Assembly (NCBI RefSeq): GCF_000708755.2
Contig: NZ_JGVU02000002.1
Coordinates: 1,240,001-1,304,000 of the forward strand
DNA: 64,000 nucleotides
Reading direction: 5' to 3'
From: Metabacillus indicus LMG 22858
GTDB taxonomy: Bacteria; Bacillota; Bacilli; Bacillales; Bacillaceae
The notes below the pieces were generated by a model. The model saw only the letters and a program-made list of their open reading frames with translations, was not told where the DNA came from and ran no database searches. The position numbers were made by a program, and so were the translations under genes. Positions 7,759-17,011 of this stretch are shown here, one piece after another; positions within the stretch are counted from its first letter, which is position 1, and each line of letters begins with the position of its first letter.

Positions 7759-7809
7759 CTCGTCTCCCCTCTTCTTATCTTGTAATACGTTCAGACTTGC
7801 TGAAAAGTT

Positions 7810-8952
7810 TCAGGATTTCAGCATATATAATGAAGCCCAGAAAATGCCTCTGCTTTTTTTGTAAATGTCATCGAACTGACTGAGAGGAAGAGGATTCACT
7901 CCCGTCCCAAGCTCTATAGTATACCCGCATTTCTTCTTCACCAAAACAAACCAGTCCCTGAATCCCGCATGACTGTCAATGGTTCTGATCGCTTTATAGC
8001 CGCTCTGCCTGCTGAATTCTTTCACGATGATGCCCGCTTGTTCCGGCTCACAGTTCATGTATCCCCAGTAGATTTCTTCGCCCTGGGTATGAACAGCGAC
8101 AACCATATCAAAGTTTTCTGTCTCCACAAGCTTTGCCATCATAATGGATTCCGGTTCAGTCAGCGGCGCGTCACCCGGGTAATCCCTTGAAGACGGAGCT
8201 TTAGGAATTTTTCTCTCCTTTTCAATCTCCCAGTTCGCAGGATATTGATTGTTCAGATCCACTCCATTAATATTCGCCTTCCACTGTTCAAAATCAAGGC
8301 TGTTATTGTTCATGTGAAGCGTCGAATGATAGTGCGAATTATCAGACGGCAGTCCGTTCAGTACAAGCTGTACACCGTCAGGATTGACCATCGGGACAAA
8401 AGAAAGGGATACTTGCTGATATAAATCCATTGCGGAATGACCTTCAAATGACCCTCCGTCAACAACCGCTTCTAAATATTCATGGAGCCAGTTCATCAGG
8501 ACAGATGTTGTAATCCATTCATTTGCATGAAAGGAGCCGTTCATATGAACTTTTTTGGGTCCGTTTCCAATTTTAAGCTCATATACTGGCAGCCCCAAAA
8601 CACTGTGTCCAATTGTCCGTTTTTCTACAAAAGGATAGGCATGAAGGATTTTTTCCAGATCTTCAAGCAGAACAATGTAATCATATGCTCTCGTCTTCTG
8701 GATAAACTCAGGTGATGGCGGCAGTGGAAGCTGCCCCTCATAAAAGTCTATTATATTCCTAATATGCGGTGCATTGAAAGTGGACGATATGTGACATTTT
8801 ACATTCTCGGTAAAAGGTATGCGGAGCGTTTCTCCTGAAAGGATGCAGGCTGCGGAACATGCCGGATTTGCCTCAAATAGGAGCTGTTCATGTATATTCA
8901 GCAGATGGGACAGTTCTTTTAAATGTGTATCCCTTTTCACTCTGACAATCAT
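7810..8952 (-). CDS. yqgT: Gamma-D-glutamyl-L-diamino acid endopeptidase I family (M14), YqgT
   Basis: 380-aa zinc carboxypeptidase-fold enzyme acting on the gamma-D-Glu-diaminopimelate bond of murein peptides. The zinc ligands are visible in MNGSFHANEWITT (HxxE) and VAVHTQGEEIYW (third His); the catalytic Glu is in GYTIELGTGVNP near the end. The first 45 residues (VKRDTHLKELSHLLNIHEQLLFEANP) look like a LysM wall-binding module. No signal peptide is visible. GGGGGG lies 6 bases before the chosen ATG; an ATG 12 codons upstream has no site. Confidence 0.9.
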   Translation of the reverse strand: MIVRVKRDTHLKELSHLLNIHEQLLFEANPACSAACILSGETLRIPFTENVKCHISSTFNAPHIRNIIDFYEGQLPLPPSPEFIQKTRAYDYIVLLEDLEKILHAYPFVEKRTIGHSVLGLPVYELKIGNGPKKVHMNGSFHANEWITTSVLMNWLHEYLEAVVDGGSFEGHSAMDLYQQVSLSFVPMVNPDGVQLVLNGLPSDNSHYHSTLHMNNNSLDFEQWKANINGVDLNNQYPANWEIEKERKIPKAPSSRDYPGDAPLTEPESIMMAKLVETENFDMVVAVHTQGEEIYWGYMNCEPEQAGIIVKEFSRQSGYKAIRTIDSHAGFRDWFVLVKKKCGYTIELGTGVNPLPLSQFDDIYKKSRGIFWASLYMLKS

Positions 8953-9047
8953 TACAATCCCCCCAAAAAATGTGCTTATATTCAGCATATGATTACATGC
9001 GGGCTTTCTTGTTAAAGCATTTATTAAAGAAGGGAATCAAAGAGAAT

Positions 9048-9080
9048 AAAAAAAGCTTTGGCACAGGGCCAAAGCTTTTG
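9048..9080 (-). terminator. Terminator of the LTA synthase gene
   Basis: AAAAGCTTTGGC/GCCAAAGCTTTT with a five-base loop. Flanking A and T runs would allow it to work on either strand. Confidence 0.92.
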
Positions 9081-9085
9081 CAGGT

Positions 9086-10969
9086 TTACTCTTTTTTCTC
9101 ATTTTCCTTTTTCATTTCATCATAGAAACGAAGGAGGTCACCATAGATGATTTTATCGGAGTAGTTAAGCTCCTGTTTCGCTTTATCCATATATGGTTCA
9201 CACGCATCCTTGTCTTCAGCAGGCTGCTCTGTTGATTTGTCGTAGCATGTGCCGCTTGTGTAGACAAATTTGTCTGTGATGAAGCTTCCATCACGTAGAA
9301 CCGTAAAAGGAAGTTTATCTTTTGAGAAGAGATCCTTGCCGAATTCAATCTCATCTTTCGTCTCTACGCCAAGCAAATGCATTAGTGTAGGACGAATATC
9401 GATCTGTCCTGAAACGTCAGAAATGGTTTTAGGATTTTTATCCGTCACTCCAGGGATGTGAATGACAAAAGGCACTCTCTGAAGCTGAATTTCATCGTAC
9501 GGCGTCACTTCTTTGCCGAGGAACTCGCCCATCGCAGCATTGTGGTTTTCAGAAATACCGTAGTGGTCACCGTAAAGGACGATAATGGAATTCTCGTAAA
9601 GCCCTTCATCTTTTAGCTTCTGAATGAAGTGCTTTAAGGCTTCATCCTGGTAACGCACAGTCGGGAAATAGTTATTCAGCGTTTTGCTGTTTGAGTTAAA
9701 CTCATCCACCATTTTGTCTTCTTCGTTCAGTTCAAACGGGAAATGGTTGGTAAGCGTGATATGCTTGCTGTAAAACGGCTGGGGAAGTTCTTTCATATGG
9801 TCAACAGACTGTTCAAAAAACTCTTTGTCTTTTAATCCCCATCCGACAGAATTTTCTTCGTTTACTTCATAGTCATTTACATCAAAGAACCTGTCATATC
9901 CAAGTGCCTGATACATGATGTCACGGTTCCAGAAGCTTTTATTATTGGCATGGAAAACAGCCGAATAGTACCCTTGCTCTTTAAGAAGCTCAGGAGCAGC
10001 TACATATTCGTTGTTGCTGTTTGTAAAGAAAACGGCTCCCCGGCCTAGCGGATACAGGGAATTCTCTACGATAAATTCAGAATCGGACGTTTTCCCCTGT
10101 CCTGTCTGATGATAAAAGTTGTCAAAGTTGTAGCTTTCACCGATAAAATCATTTAAAAATGGCGTGATTTCTTTGCCGTTAATGGTTTCGTTAATGACAA
10201 AGCTCTGAGTCGATTCCAGTGAAACCAGGATTACGTTTCTGTCTTTTGCAATGCCGAACATGTCTTTGTCCGGTTCCTTCTTATTCGCTTTTACATAGTT
10301 CTCAATTTCAGTCAGGCTGTTGCTGTCTGCAAGAGCGCGCTGTGCAGATGTTTTAGACTGCAGCACGCCGTCATAAATGTGGAAATTATAGACGCTGATG
10401 TTTTTCACAAGCATTTCACGGTCAAATGAACGTGTAAGCAACTGCGGACGTTCAGTCTCAGCCAGTCCCAGGTTGAAGAAAAAGATACCGGCAACAAGCA
10501 GATAGAAAGCTGATTTTTCTTTTCTTGTGACGGCGGCACCTGCCTGAAAGCGCGGACGCTTCATAAGCCAGGCAAGAATGACAATGTCAACAAGCAATAG
10601 CAGATCAAGCGGTTCAAACAGGGAAGAAATACTGCTTCCGAGGTCACCCATATTGCTTGTCTGAAAAAGAACCGGAATTGTCAGGAAGTCATTGAAAAAT
10701 CGGTAAAAAACAATGTTTGCAAGCAAGACAAACGTTACGATCATGCTCGCAGCAAGGATATATCGGTTGCGGTTTTTCTCTTTCATGAACAGGCCAAAGC
10801 CGAAGATAAACAAAAGAAAGCTCAGGGGGTTAATAAACAGGATAAACTCTTGGGTGAAATTTTCAATTTTGATATCAAAGCTAGTTTTGTAGACAATGTA
10901 TGTTTTGATCCACATGAACAGTGTCGCGATAAGCAAAAATGAAATTTTTGAAAATGATTGGATACGCAT
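9086..10969 (-). CDS. yqgS: Lipoteichoic acid synthase family protein (YqgS)
   Basis: 627-aa LtaS-type glycerolphosphate transferase that polymerises polyglycerolphosphate from phosphatidylglycerol outside the membrane. Five hydrophobic segments fill residues 10-170. The extracellular sulfatase-like domain has the catalytic Thr294 in [10 protein letters not shown], metal ligand Glu252 in LESTQSF, and the DH pair in LYGDHYG. An ALA site at 212-214 fits the signal-peptidase cleavage that releases the domain. It corresponds by position to YqgS, one of four B. subtilis LtaS paralogues. AGGAGG precedes the ATG. Confidence 0.93.
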   Translation of the reverse strand: MRIQSFSKISFLLIATLFMWIKTYIVYKTSFDIKIENFTQEFILFINPLSFLLFIFGFGLFMKEKNRNRYILAASMIVTFVLLANIVFYRFFNDFLTIPVLFQTSNMGDLGSSISSLFEPLDLLLLVDIVILAWLMKRPRFQAGAAVTRKEKSAFYLLVAGIFFFNLGLAETERPQLLTRSFDREMLVKNISVYNFHIYDGVLQSKTSAQRALADSNSLTEIENYVKANKKEPDKDMFGIAKDRNVILVSLESTQSFVINETINGKEITPFLNDFIGESYNFDNFYHQTGQGKTSDSEFIVENSLYPLGRGAVFFTNSNNEYVAAPELLKEQGYYSAVFHANNKSFWNRDIMYQALGYDRFFDVNDYEVNEENSVGWGLKDKEFFEQSVDHMKELPQPFYSKHITLTNHFPFELNEEDKMVDEFNSNSKTLNNYFPTVRYQDEALKHFIQKLKDEGLYENSIIVLYGDHYGISENHNAAMGEFLGKEVTPYDEIQLQRVPFVIHIPGVTDKNPKTISDVSGQIDIRPTLMHLLGVETKDEIEFGKDLFSKDKLPFTVLRDGSFITDKFVYTSGTCYDKSTEQPAEDKDACEPYMDKAKQELNYSDKIIYGDLLRFYDEMKKENEKKE

Positions 10970-11253
10970 TTCATAACCTCCTCATTCGTTAGAACCTGCG
11001 CAGTCAAGATCTCGTTTTTTTATTTTTTTAAATTCTCTTTAATTTCCATAAATTAGGCAGATTGAACAACTAAACCATATCTTAATACTTCTTTAACAAA
11101 AAATCAATCGTTTTTAACACTTAGCTTACAATAGGCTGATAGAATTGTAATGTTGTTCAGCTTATTCGTTTTACCCTATAGTTAGACGTATAAAACCCAA
11201 AAAGGTTTCAAAAATGCCAAAGTAAATATCTTCTGAATATTCTTTAAAATAAG
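10970..11253. other. AT-rich upstream region of yqgS
   Basis: This gap between yqgS and the glcK terminator holds no gene I can support on either strand. Besides the promoter at 11079-11107 I see only AT-rich sequence; TTAAAG, TTAAGA and TTTAGT occur at 11-bp steps on the minus strand but match the PhoP consensus poorly. Confidence 0.6.
11079..11107 (-). promoter_or_regulatory. Probable SigA promoter of yqgS
   Basis: TTGATT (minus strand, 11107-11102), a 17-base spacer and TAAGAT (11084-11079), about 110 bases upstream of the yqgS start. Confidence 0.5.
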
Positions 11254-11288
11254 AAAGGAGCCTTATCTGCTTTGATAAGGCTCCTTTT
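11254..11288 (-). terminator. Terminator of the gluP-yqgQ-glcK unit
   Basis: AAAGGAGCCTTATC/GATAAGGCTCCTTT around a six-base loop, just after the glucokinase stop. Confidence 0.92.
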
Positions 11289-11318
11289 AGTATTGCTTTC
11301 CCGGGCTTTTATATGCGA

Positions 11319-12287
11319 TTAAACCGCGGAAAGTTTTGTTTTTACAAGCCACGCTCCGCCAATAACGCCAGCATCATTGCCAAGAGTTGCAATGGATATG
11401 GACGCGCCTTCAGCCACACGCGGGAATGCATAACGCTTGAAATACTTCTCTGTGTTTTTTCTTAAGTGCTCTCCGGCTCTTGAAACTCCCCCGCCGATTA
11501 CAATCTTCTCAGGATTCAGACCGTTTGAAAGGTTTGCAAGTGCAAGTCCAAGCTGCTTCGTAATATATTCAACAACTTCCGATGCAAGAGCATCTCCCTG
11601 TTCAGAAGCTTCAAAAACATCTCTCGACGAAATGCTGCCGTTTTCGGCATAAAGGGTTCTGAGGCTGCTCTGCGCATCACTTTCGCTCAGTTTTTCAACG
11701 GCAAGTCTTACAATGCCCGTTGCAGATGCAATTGTCTCTAAGCAGCCTTCTTTGCCGCAGTTGCAAGGTGCTCCGCCTTCAGTCACAGAGGTAATGTGTC
11801 CTATTTCTCCCCCTGCACCGTTTACACCATGCACAACCGTTCCGTTTGAAATGATGCCGCCGCCGACTCCTGTGCCAAGCGTTACACATATAACATCCGT
11901 CGCTCCGTCTCCGGCTCCCTTCCACATTTCGCCGATCGCTGCGATGTTTGCATCATTGTCAATAACGGCTCTGAGGCCTGTCTCAATTTCAAGGTGATGC
12001 TTTAACGGGTAATTTTTCCAGCCGAGGTTCACTGTTTCATACACAAGTCCTGTTTCTAAATTCACAGGGCCCGGTGCACCCATGCCAATGCCGGCAAGCT
12101 TCGCTTTTGTCTGGCCAAGCTCTGAAAGTTTGGCGTCAATTGCCTTTGCAATATCTGTCGTAATGGTTTTTCCGCTTTTATCTGTAGGGATCTCCCATTT
12201 TTCAATCATTTCGCCGTAATGGCTGATAAATGCCATTTTAATTGTTGTACCGCCAAGATCTATTCCAACCAGCCATTTATCTGTCAT
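11319..12287 (-). CDS. glcK: Glucokinase (ROK family)
   Basis: 322 aa (B. subtilis GlcK 321). ATP-dependent phosphorylation of free cytosolic glucose. The ATP phosphate motif [13 protein letters not shown] is at the N-terminus; the sugar-binding region EIGHITSV and the ROK zinc motif [11 protein letters not shown] follow in the middle; [11 protein letters not shown] closes the adenosine site. The order gluP-yqgQ-glcK is that of B. subtilis, with close spacing, so the three are probably co-transcribed. Confidence 0.96.
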   Translation of the reverse strand: MTDKWLVGIDLGGTTIKMAFISHYGEMIEKWEIPTDKSGKTITTDIAKAIDAKLSELGQTKAKLAGIGMGAPGPVNLETGLVYETVNLGWKNYPLKHHLEIETGLRAVIDNDANIAAIGEMWKGAGDGATDVICVTLGTGVGGGIISNGTVVHGVNGAGGEIGHITSVTEGGAPCNCGKEGCLETIASATGIVRLAVEKLSESDAQSSLRTLYAENGSISSRDVFEASEQGDALASEVVEYITKQLGLALANLSNGLNPEKIVIGGGVSRAGEHLRKNTEKYFKRYAFPRVAEGASISIATLGNDAGVIGGAWLVKTKLSAV

Positions 12288-12354
12288 AATATGTCATCCT
12301 TTTTTGTTGTAGTCTTAGAGAAACCGTTTGCACAATCATTTAAAACAGCAGGAG

Positions 12355-12555
12355 CTATTTCTTTTCAAGAACCCGCTGCCTTTCCTGCCTAAGAAGCAGG
12401 ATTGCCATTTGGTAGTCCTTTACGTCCATTAGGTTTGATTCATATATTTGCCTGATTTCCATTTCCATCAGTTCAAGATCAGCTGCTCTGTCTCCAATAT
12501 ATATGATCGTTCCCATTTTTTTCAGAAACTGCTGAATATCGTAAATCGTTTTCAT
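12355..12555 (-). CDS. yqgQ: YqgQ, DUF910 family small protein
   Basis: 66 aa, an all-helical small protein of unknown function that sits before glucokinase throughout Bacillus. Landmarks are TIYDIQQFLKKMGTIIYIGDR and the C-terminal LLRQERQRVLEKK. Two adjacent ATGs are possible; the second gives better spacing from CAGGTG. A nucleic-acid-binding role has been suggested for the family from structure only. Confidence 0.88.
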   Translation of the reverse strand: MKTIYDIQQFLKKMGTIIYIGDRAADLELMEMEIRQIYESNLMDVKDYQMAILLLRQERQRVLEKK

Positions 12556-12674
12556 CATTACACCTGCTCATTTCATAGATATTCTGCATGAACCTACATA
12601 AAAGTATAAAGGAATGTCACTTTCCGTCAAGAGGATATTTTAAAATTCAAAACTGGAGTGTATTTTTTCAGGGA

Positions 12675-12700
12675 ACAAAAAAAGAGCGGGCCCCGCTCTT
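12675..12700 (-). terminator. Hairpin at the 3' end of gluP
   Basis: AAGAGCGGG/CCCGCTCTT with one central C, followed on the minus strand by a T run. It lies just 3' of the gluP stop and ahead of yqgQ, so some read-through or a separate promoter may feed yqgQ and glcK. Confidence 0.75.
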
Positions 12701-12702
12701 CG

Positions 12703-13872
12703 CTACAATCCCTTTATCAGAAGCGAACCGTAAAGATACAGCCCCCCTGTAAAAAACAGAGCAAGAACTGCTCCTGTCAGCCGCAAGCCCCATTTCTTCT
12801 GTTTGGGCAGCTGCACCATCAAAGCTGCAAGAAATCCTCCTGCAAGACCTCCAAGATGACCGGCGTTATCCACTCCTGGAAATGCAAAACCAAACAGCAG
12901 ATTCAAAACGATGATAAAGATGACATTTGTTCCAATTGTCCTGAAAAACAGCTTTGGCTTATCAATGCCCATATAGAGCAGGGCTCCGAAACATCCAAAA
13001 ATGGCGCCTGATGCCCCCGCGGATATGGAAGGGCTGAATGCAAAGCTCGCTAGCGTTCCTGATGCTCCCGCAAACAAATATATAAGCAGAAACCTTACAG
13101 ATCCGTACATTCTCTCAACCGCCCCCCCTATATAAAGAAGCGCCAATGTATTCATCAGCAGATGGAGGATTCCGATGTGAAGAATAATAGGAGTGAACAA
13201 ACGCCACCATTCCCCGTCGGCAAGCAGCGGGTTATATTTCGCCCCATAGTCAACAAGCGTCTGGGGGTTCTGGCTGCCTCCTGAAGCTTCAAGAAGCATA
13301 AACATGCCGACCTGCAAACCGATAAACAAATAGGTGAAAAGAGGTTTTCCATAACGGAAAAGCTGTCTTTCTTCATTCGCTTTCTTATTTGAATGAAAGA
13401 TGGCCTCCTTCTTCAACAAGCCTATGTCTGCTTCTTCTGCATCTACCAAAAACGGCAGCCTTTTCCCAAGCAGCGCTTCAAGATAGTCAATCATCTTCTG
13501 CTCATTGTCTTTATGGATGACAACCGATTTAATGGTTGTTTTTCCTTCCTGATGAGGTCTTTCGGTCCGGTGTTCCCAATCATCAACCGGCGGATAGGGG
13601 GAAAGATAAATATTCAGAAGCTGGACAGGGTGCTTGAATGTTTGCGCGCGGAGCCTATCTATTCTGAATGCGGTTCTCTCGATATCCTGCTGAAGCTGGC
13701 TGCCCCAGTCCAGGTCTATCTGCAGAATGCGTATAAGCTGAAACTCTTTATTTTTATTTGGAGCAAGCAGAATTTCGCGATCATCGTCCGAAAGACGGAT
13801 GATCTGATCATTATGCCGCGTGACAGCATCGTGAACATATTTCCAGAATATTTGTTCCTGCCTTATTCCCAT
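12703..13872 (-). CDS. gluP: Rhomboid intramembrane serine protease GluP, short form
   Basis: 389-aa rhomboid protease. A cytosolic N-terminal domain of about 175 residues is followed by six or seven membrane helices. Active-site Ser near 288 in SAGASGAIFG, catalytic His in DNAGHLGGLAGG, and the conserved His-Asn pair in HLLMNTLALLYIGG are all present. B. subtilis GluP (507 aa) carries a C-terminal TPR domain; here the chain stops soon after the last helix (LYLYGSLLIKGL). Start chosen at the ATG after GGAGTG; the alternative GTG lies three codons upstream. Confidence 0.92.
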   Translation of the reverse strand: MGIRQEQIFWKYVHDAVTRHNDQIIRLSDDDREILLAPNKNKEFQLIRILQIDLDWGSQLQQDIERTAFRIDRLRAQTFKHPVQLLNIYLSPYPPVDDWEHRTERPHQEGKTTIKSVVIHKDNEQKMIDYLEALLGKRLPFLVDAEEADIGLLKKEAIFHSNKKANEERQLFRYGKPLFTYLFIGLQVGMFMLLEASGGSQNPQTLVDYGAKYNPLLADGEWWRLFTPIILHIGILHLLMNTLALLYIGGAVERMYGSVRFLLIYLFAGASGTLASFAFSPSISAGASGAIFGCFGALLYMGIDKPKLFFRTIGTNVIFIIVLNLLFGFAFPGVDNAGHLGGLAGGFLAALMVQLPKQKKWGLRLTGAVLALFFTGGLYLYGSLLIKGL

Positions 13873-14034
13873 ATGCTTCACTCCGACCTTTTTAAGTATA
13901 GTATATCAACTCCATGCATCCCTGTTAAGAAAAGCGCCTGTTACTGAATTTTATGAAAAGCCGCCAAATATGCATTGATTGCGTTTCAATATCCTTTTTT
14001 ATGCTGCTGATTATGTATATGTCTGCAAAAAGAT

Positions 14035-14061
14035 AAAAAAGCACCTGCAGGAGGCGCTTTC
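14035..14061 (-). terminator. Terminator after yqgO
   Basis: AAAGCGCC/GGTGCTTT with loop TCCTGCA, followed on the minus strand by a T run; it overlaps the yqgO stop. Confidence 0.8.
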
Positions 14062-14236
14062 AGCGGAAAACACGAAACATAAACTTATTGCGGATAAACG
14101 GTATCCTCATCGACAGCTGTATAAACTGGTGCCGGATGGCCGGGCTGCTCAGAACAGCATTCATCAGCCTGTAGCGGTACTGATAAAAGACAAGAGCTCC
14201 GAGTATAGTCAAAAGTACAGAATTCACTTTTCGCAT
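14060..14236 (-). CDS. yqgO: YqgO-like small membrane protein
   Basis: 58 aa: one N-terminal hydrophobic segment (VNSVLLTILGALVFY) followed by a very basic tail (RYRLMNAVL, RHQFIQLSMRIPFIRNKFMFRVFR), hence a likely single-pass membrane protein with a cytosolic tail. The second ATG is chosen because GGAGGG lies 6 bases before it; the first overlaps that site. Function is unknown. Position matches B. subtilis yqgO. Confidence 0.8.
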   Translation of the reverse strand: MRKVNSVLLTILGALVFYQYRYRLMNAVLSSPAIRHQFIQLSMRIPFIRNKFMFRVFR

Positions 14237-14303
14237 GATCATCCCTCCTGCTATTACTCTCTGCGGGAGATCACGGTTTTATCCATGCATCATTCACTTT
14301 CGG

Positions 14304-15074
14304 TTAATAAAAAAGAAAGACTAGCAATGCTGCACCAAGGATCGCGGTGAAATTAACGGCATCATTATCAAGAAAGCCGCCAATTTTCTCTCCTTCAGTA
14401 TCGCAGTGCATCTTTTTTTCTGTTGTTTTTCCGCATGCAGGGCATTGAAACTGCACCTGAACGGCCGCACCGAGAAACGTATCAATCAGATTTCCGGCGA
14501 ACCCTATAAGAAAGATCAGATAGAACTCCATCGGCTCAAGAGCAAAGACAGCATATGCACAAAGGGCTATCAGCCCGGACCCTGCCGCTGCGGCTGCTGT
14601 GCCGAGAACGCTGACTGCTCCTGATGTTCCTTTCTCCACTTGTTTCAAGGAAAAAATCATTCTCGGCTTTTTTCTGCTCAATGTTCCAATTTCTGAAGCC
14701 CAGGTGTCAGCATTTGCTGCAGCAATTGCTGCACTGTAGACAGCAAATCCTCCCTCAAATGGAAAAAATGCATAAAGAATGCTTAAAAGCGAGGCAGCCC
14801 CTCCATTTGCAAACACCTGAACGGCATCCCTCTGATCTCCTTTAACAAGCATCTCTTCAACACTCGCTTTTTGATTCCGCTTGTACTTGCTCCATAAGCT
14901 TGAGCTTCCAAAAAACACGCCAAGCAAGATCAGTCCCGGATAACCAAAGCCTGCATAAATGGAGATGCCGGTAAAAACCGCTGCCGCTGCACCGCCAAGC
15001 GTTAAAGATTTCAGCTTACATCCTGCAGCAGAAATGCCCAGAATAAACAGAATGGCAATTAAAAGATCAGCCAC
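14304..15074 (-). CDS. DUF92 membrane protein (TMEM19/VTE6 family)
   Basis: 256-aa polytopic membrane protein. In plants and cyanobacteria the family includes VTE6, a phytyl-phosphate kinase; the bacterial role is not settled. The family signature is clear: AAIAAANADTWASEIGTLSRKKPRMI, then GTSGAVSVLGTAAAAAGS. Later come a CxxC (FQCPACGKTTEKKMHC) and GGFLDNDAVNF. The GTG start follows GAGGTGAT by 9 bases and overlaps the end of the folate cyclo-ligase gene by 8 bases, implying translational coupling. Confidence 0.88.
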   Translation of the reverse strand: MADLLIAILFILGISAAGCKLKSLTLGGAAAAVFTGISIYAGFGYPGLILLGVFFGSSSLWSKYKRNQKASVEEMLVKGDQRDAVQVFANGGAASLLSILYAFFPFEGGFAVYSAAIAAANADTWASEIGTLSRKKPRMIFSLKQVEKGTSGAVSVLGTAAAAAGSGLIALCAYAVFALEPMEFYLIFLIGFAGNLIDTFLGAAVQVQFQCPACGKTTEKKMHCDTEGEKIGGFLDNDAVNFTAILGAALLVFLFY

Positions 15075-15633
15075 TTGTCAAGATCACCTCATCTTCAGTT
15101 ATGATCTTCCTGACCGGAATATCATGATGTTCTGCAGGAAGGTCCGGCAGAATTTGTTGAGAAAAGGCAAGTGAGACCGTCATCCCTCCAAATGAAGGAA
15201 GATACCTGTCATAATAGCCTCCCCCGTAGCCGATCCGGTACCCCAATTTGCTAAAACAAACCCCGGGAACAAATAGTAGATCCATTTCGTCAGGCGTCAC
15301 TAAGGATGTTTTTGACACAGCAGGTTCCTTTAAGCCGTAATAAACAACCTCCAGCTGATCTTCTGATGTATACGTGCGAAATTCCATTTCCCTGGTTTTC
15401 GGCAGGCATCTCGGAATAGCTACACGCTTGTTCATCTGCAGCGCTTTTTCAATGATACGATTTGTGTCAACTTCCATGCCTCGTGAGATTGTAATGCCAA
15501 TCGTCTTGCTGTCTTTCCAGCAGGAGGACTGAAAGAGTTGTTTATGTATACGCCCGCAAAGGCTTCTGTATGTATCAGGTTCCATCTCAGATAATTCGTC
15601 CAGCATTTGTTTTCTCAATGTTTTTTTCAGCAT
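15067..15633 (-). CDS. yqgN: 5-formyltetrahydrofolate cyclo-ligase
   Basis: 188-aa enzyme converting 5-formyl-THF to 5,10-methenyl-THF with ATP. The signature GYRIGYGGGYYDRYL is at the usual place, preceded by LLFVPGVCFSKL; a basic N-terminus (LKKTLRKQMLDEL) contributes to ATP binding. The chosen ATG follows AAAGGGAGA. A longer frame reaches 15678 but would run through the L33 terminator, so it is not used. Overlaps the DUF92 gene. Confidence 0.93.
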   Translation of the reverse strand: MLKKTLRKQMLDELSEMEPDTYRSLCGRIHKQLFQSSCWKDSKTIGITISRGMEVDTNRIIEKALQMNKRVAIPRCLPKTREMEFRTYTSEDQLEVVYYGLKEPAVSKTSLVTPDEMDLLFVPGVCFSKLGYRIGYGGGYYDRYLPSFGGMTVSLAFSQQILPDLPAEHHDIPVRKIITEDEVILTSG

Positions 15634-15663
15634 CAGCCATTCTCCCTTTGCTAAAATTCGCGT

Positions 15664-15694
15664 AAAAAAAAACAGCAAGGAAAAAATTCCTGCT
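15664..15694 (-). terminator. Terminator of rpmG
   Basis: AGCAGGAA pairs with TTCC(T)TGCT around a T-rich loop, followed by nine T on the minus strand. It lies between the L33 stop and the yqgN start, which also argues against a longer yqgN. Confidence 0.8.
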
Positions 15695-15696
15695 GC

Positions 15697-15846
15697 TTAC
15701 TTTGTTTCGCGGTGCAATGTAACCTTTTTCTCTCTAGAGCAGTATTTTTTAAGCTCCATACGATCTGGGTTATTACGTTTATTCTTTTTAGAAATGTAAT
15801 TACGTTCGCCGCATTCTGTGCAAGCTAATGTAAGATTAACGCGCAT
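15697..15846 (-). CDS. rpmG: 50S ribosomal protein L33
   Basis: 49 aa beginning [17 protein letters not shown] and ending TLHRETK, diagnostic for L33 (RpmGA position in B. subtilis). Only three of the four zinc-ribbon cysteines are present: C9, C12 and C36, with Glu where the fourth is expected (KKYCSRE). I recall similar three-Cys forms in other Firmicutes, so this is not necessarily damage. Own terminator follows. Confidence 0.96.
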   Translation of the reverse strand: MRVNLTLACTECGERNYISKKNKRNNPDRMELKKYCSREKKVTLHRETK

Positions 15847-15955
15847 GTTGATTTCCCTCCAAACTGAAAAAACTTATACTAAATCAGACTTAACTATAAT
15901 AGCATTTTTAAAAAATAAATGCCACATTATTTTCAACTTTTATTTCATACAGATG

Positions 15956-17005
15956 TTAGGAATTTTTTTTCGTGTACTCTTGCCAGGCATTTGCCGTCTC
16001 TTCATTCATATCAGCGAGAGCTGAGTGATCTTGAATCTGGCACTGTCCGATCATCCCGCCAAGGCTGCACGATTTTCCTACATAGCTGTTTTCCCACAGA
16101 ATGGAATGTGTAACAGAAGATTTTTCGTGGATGATGGCTGATTCAGACAATACAGTGTGAGGCCCCACTGTCGCCCCTTCATGTATGATCGTATTGCTGC
16201 TGATATAGATTGGCCCCTTCAAAGTCACATCATCATGGATCGTGACACCGTCCTCCATCCAGATGCCCTTGGCAATCTCTTTTCCCTTAGGGGCGAGATT
16301 CACTCGATGTTCAAGCATATCAAATTGTGCTTCGCGGTAATTTGAGAGAGTTCCAATATCCGACCAGTACCCCTCCGCTCTGAAAAGGGAGATAGTCTCT
16401 TTATTTCGGATCATTTCAGGGAACAGATCATTGCTGAAATCACTGGATGCAAACTCTTCCAGGTAAGAGAAGATGCTTGGATTGAAAATATAGATCCCCG
16501 TATTGATGGAGTGATCTGAAAGGTCATTCCACTTCGGTTTTTCAAACATCCTGCTGATATGGGTTTCTTTTGAAAGCAGCACTCCGTATTCAATTGGGAG
16601 ATCAAGCGGCTTTGTGAAGATTGTCGCAGCCGCACCGTGTGACAAATGATGATCAATGCCTGCGGTTAAATCAAAATCGGTCAGAATGTCCCCGCTGATG
16701 ACAAGAAAAGGTTCTGTCAGAAGCTCTTCTGCAAGCTTGACGCTCCCTGCTGTGCCAAGAGGCATTTCCTCTTCACTGTATGTGATTCTGATGCCCCACT
16801 TCGAACCGTCTCCAAAATAGGACCTGATGGCTGACGACAAGTAATGTACGGTCATAATAACATCATCTATACCATGCCTTTTGAGAAGCTCAAGGCTATA
16901 TTCCAGTACGGGCTTATTCAGTATGGGCACAAGCGGCTTTGGACAATGATTTGTAAGCGGTCTGAGCCGGCAGCCTTCTCCGCCTGCGAGGATAACAGCT
17001 TTCAC
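15956..17005 (-). CDS. Sugar-1-phosphate nucleotidyltransferase with left-handed beta-helix
   Basis: 349 aa. The N-terminal GT-A-like pyrophosphorylase domain starts [15 protein letters not shown] with the follow-on Lys in [12 protein letters not shown]; the metal Asp is in [11 protein letters not shown]. The C-terminal 110 residues show hexapeptide-repeat character ([36 protein letters not shown], read in pieces), as in GDP-mannose or glucose-1-phosphate pyrophosphorylases. The exact sugar cannot be told. GTG start after GGAGCTGAAG. Six bases downstream of the glycosyltransferase, so they form one unit. Confidence 0.88.
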   Translation of the reverse strand: MKAVILAGGEGCRLRPLTNHCPKPLVPILNKPVLEYSLELLKRHGIDDVIMTVHYLSSAIRSYFGDGSKWGIRITYSEEEMPLGTAGSVKLAEELLTEPFLVISGDILTDFDLTAGIDHHLSHGAAATIFTKPLDLPIEYGVLLSKETHISRMFEKPKWNDLSDHSINTGIYIFNPSIFSYLEEFASSDFSNDLFPEMIRNKETISLFRAEGYWSDIGTLSNYREAQFDMLEHRVNLAPKGKEIAKGIWMEDGVTIHDDVTLKGPIYISSNTIIHEGATVGPHTVLSESAIIHEKSSVTHSILWENSYVGKSCSLGGMIGQCQIQDHSALADMNEETANAWQEYTKKNS

Positions 17006-17011
17006 TTTACT

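Noticed and set aside
11079-11107. PhoP box upstream of yqgS
   Set aside because: TTAAAG, TTAAGA and TTTAGT have the 11-bp step but none fully matches TT(A/T/C)A(C/T)A, unlike the boxes at 24366 and 31790.
13393-13947. 184-codon open frame on the + strand
   Set aside because: It lies antisense within gluP, has no ribosome binding site, and its translation shows no coherent protein pattern.
15697-15846. L33 as a damaged gene because one zinc Cys is missing
   Set aside because: The rest is fully conserved, and three-Cys L33 forms occur in other Firmicutes as far as I recall.
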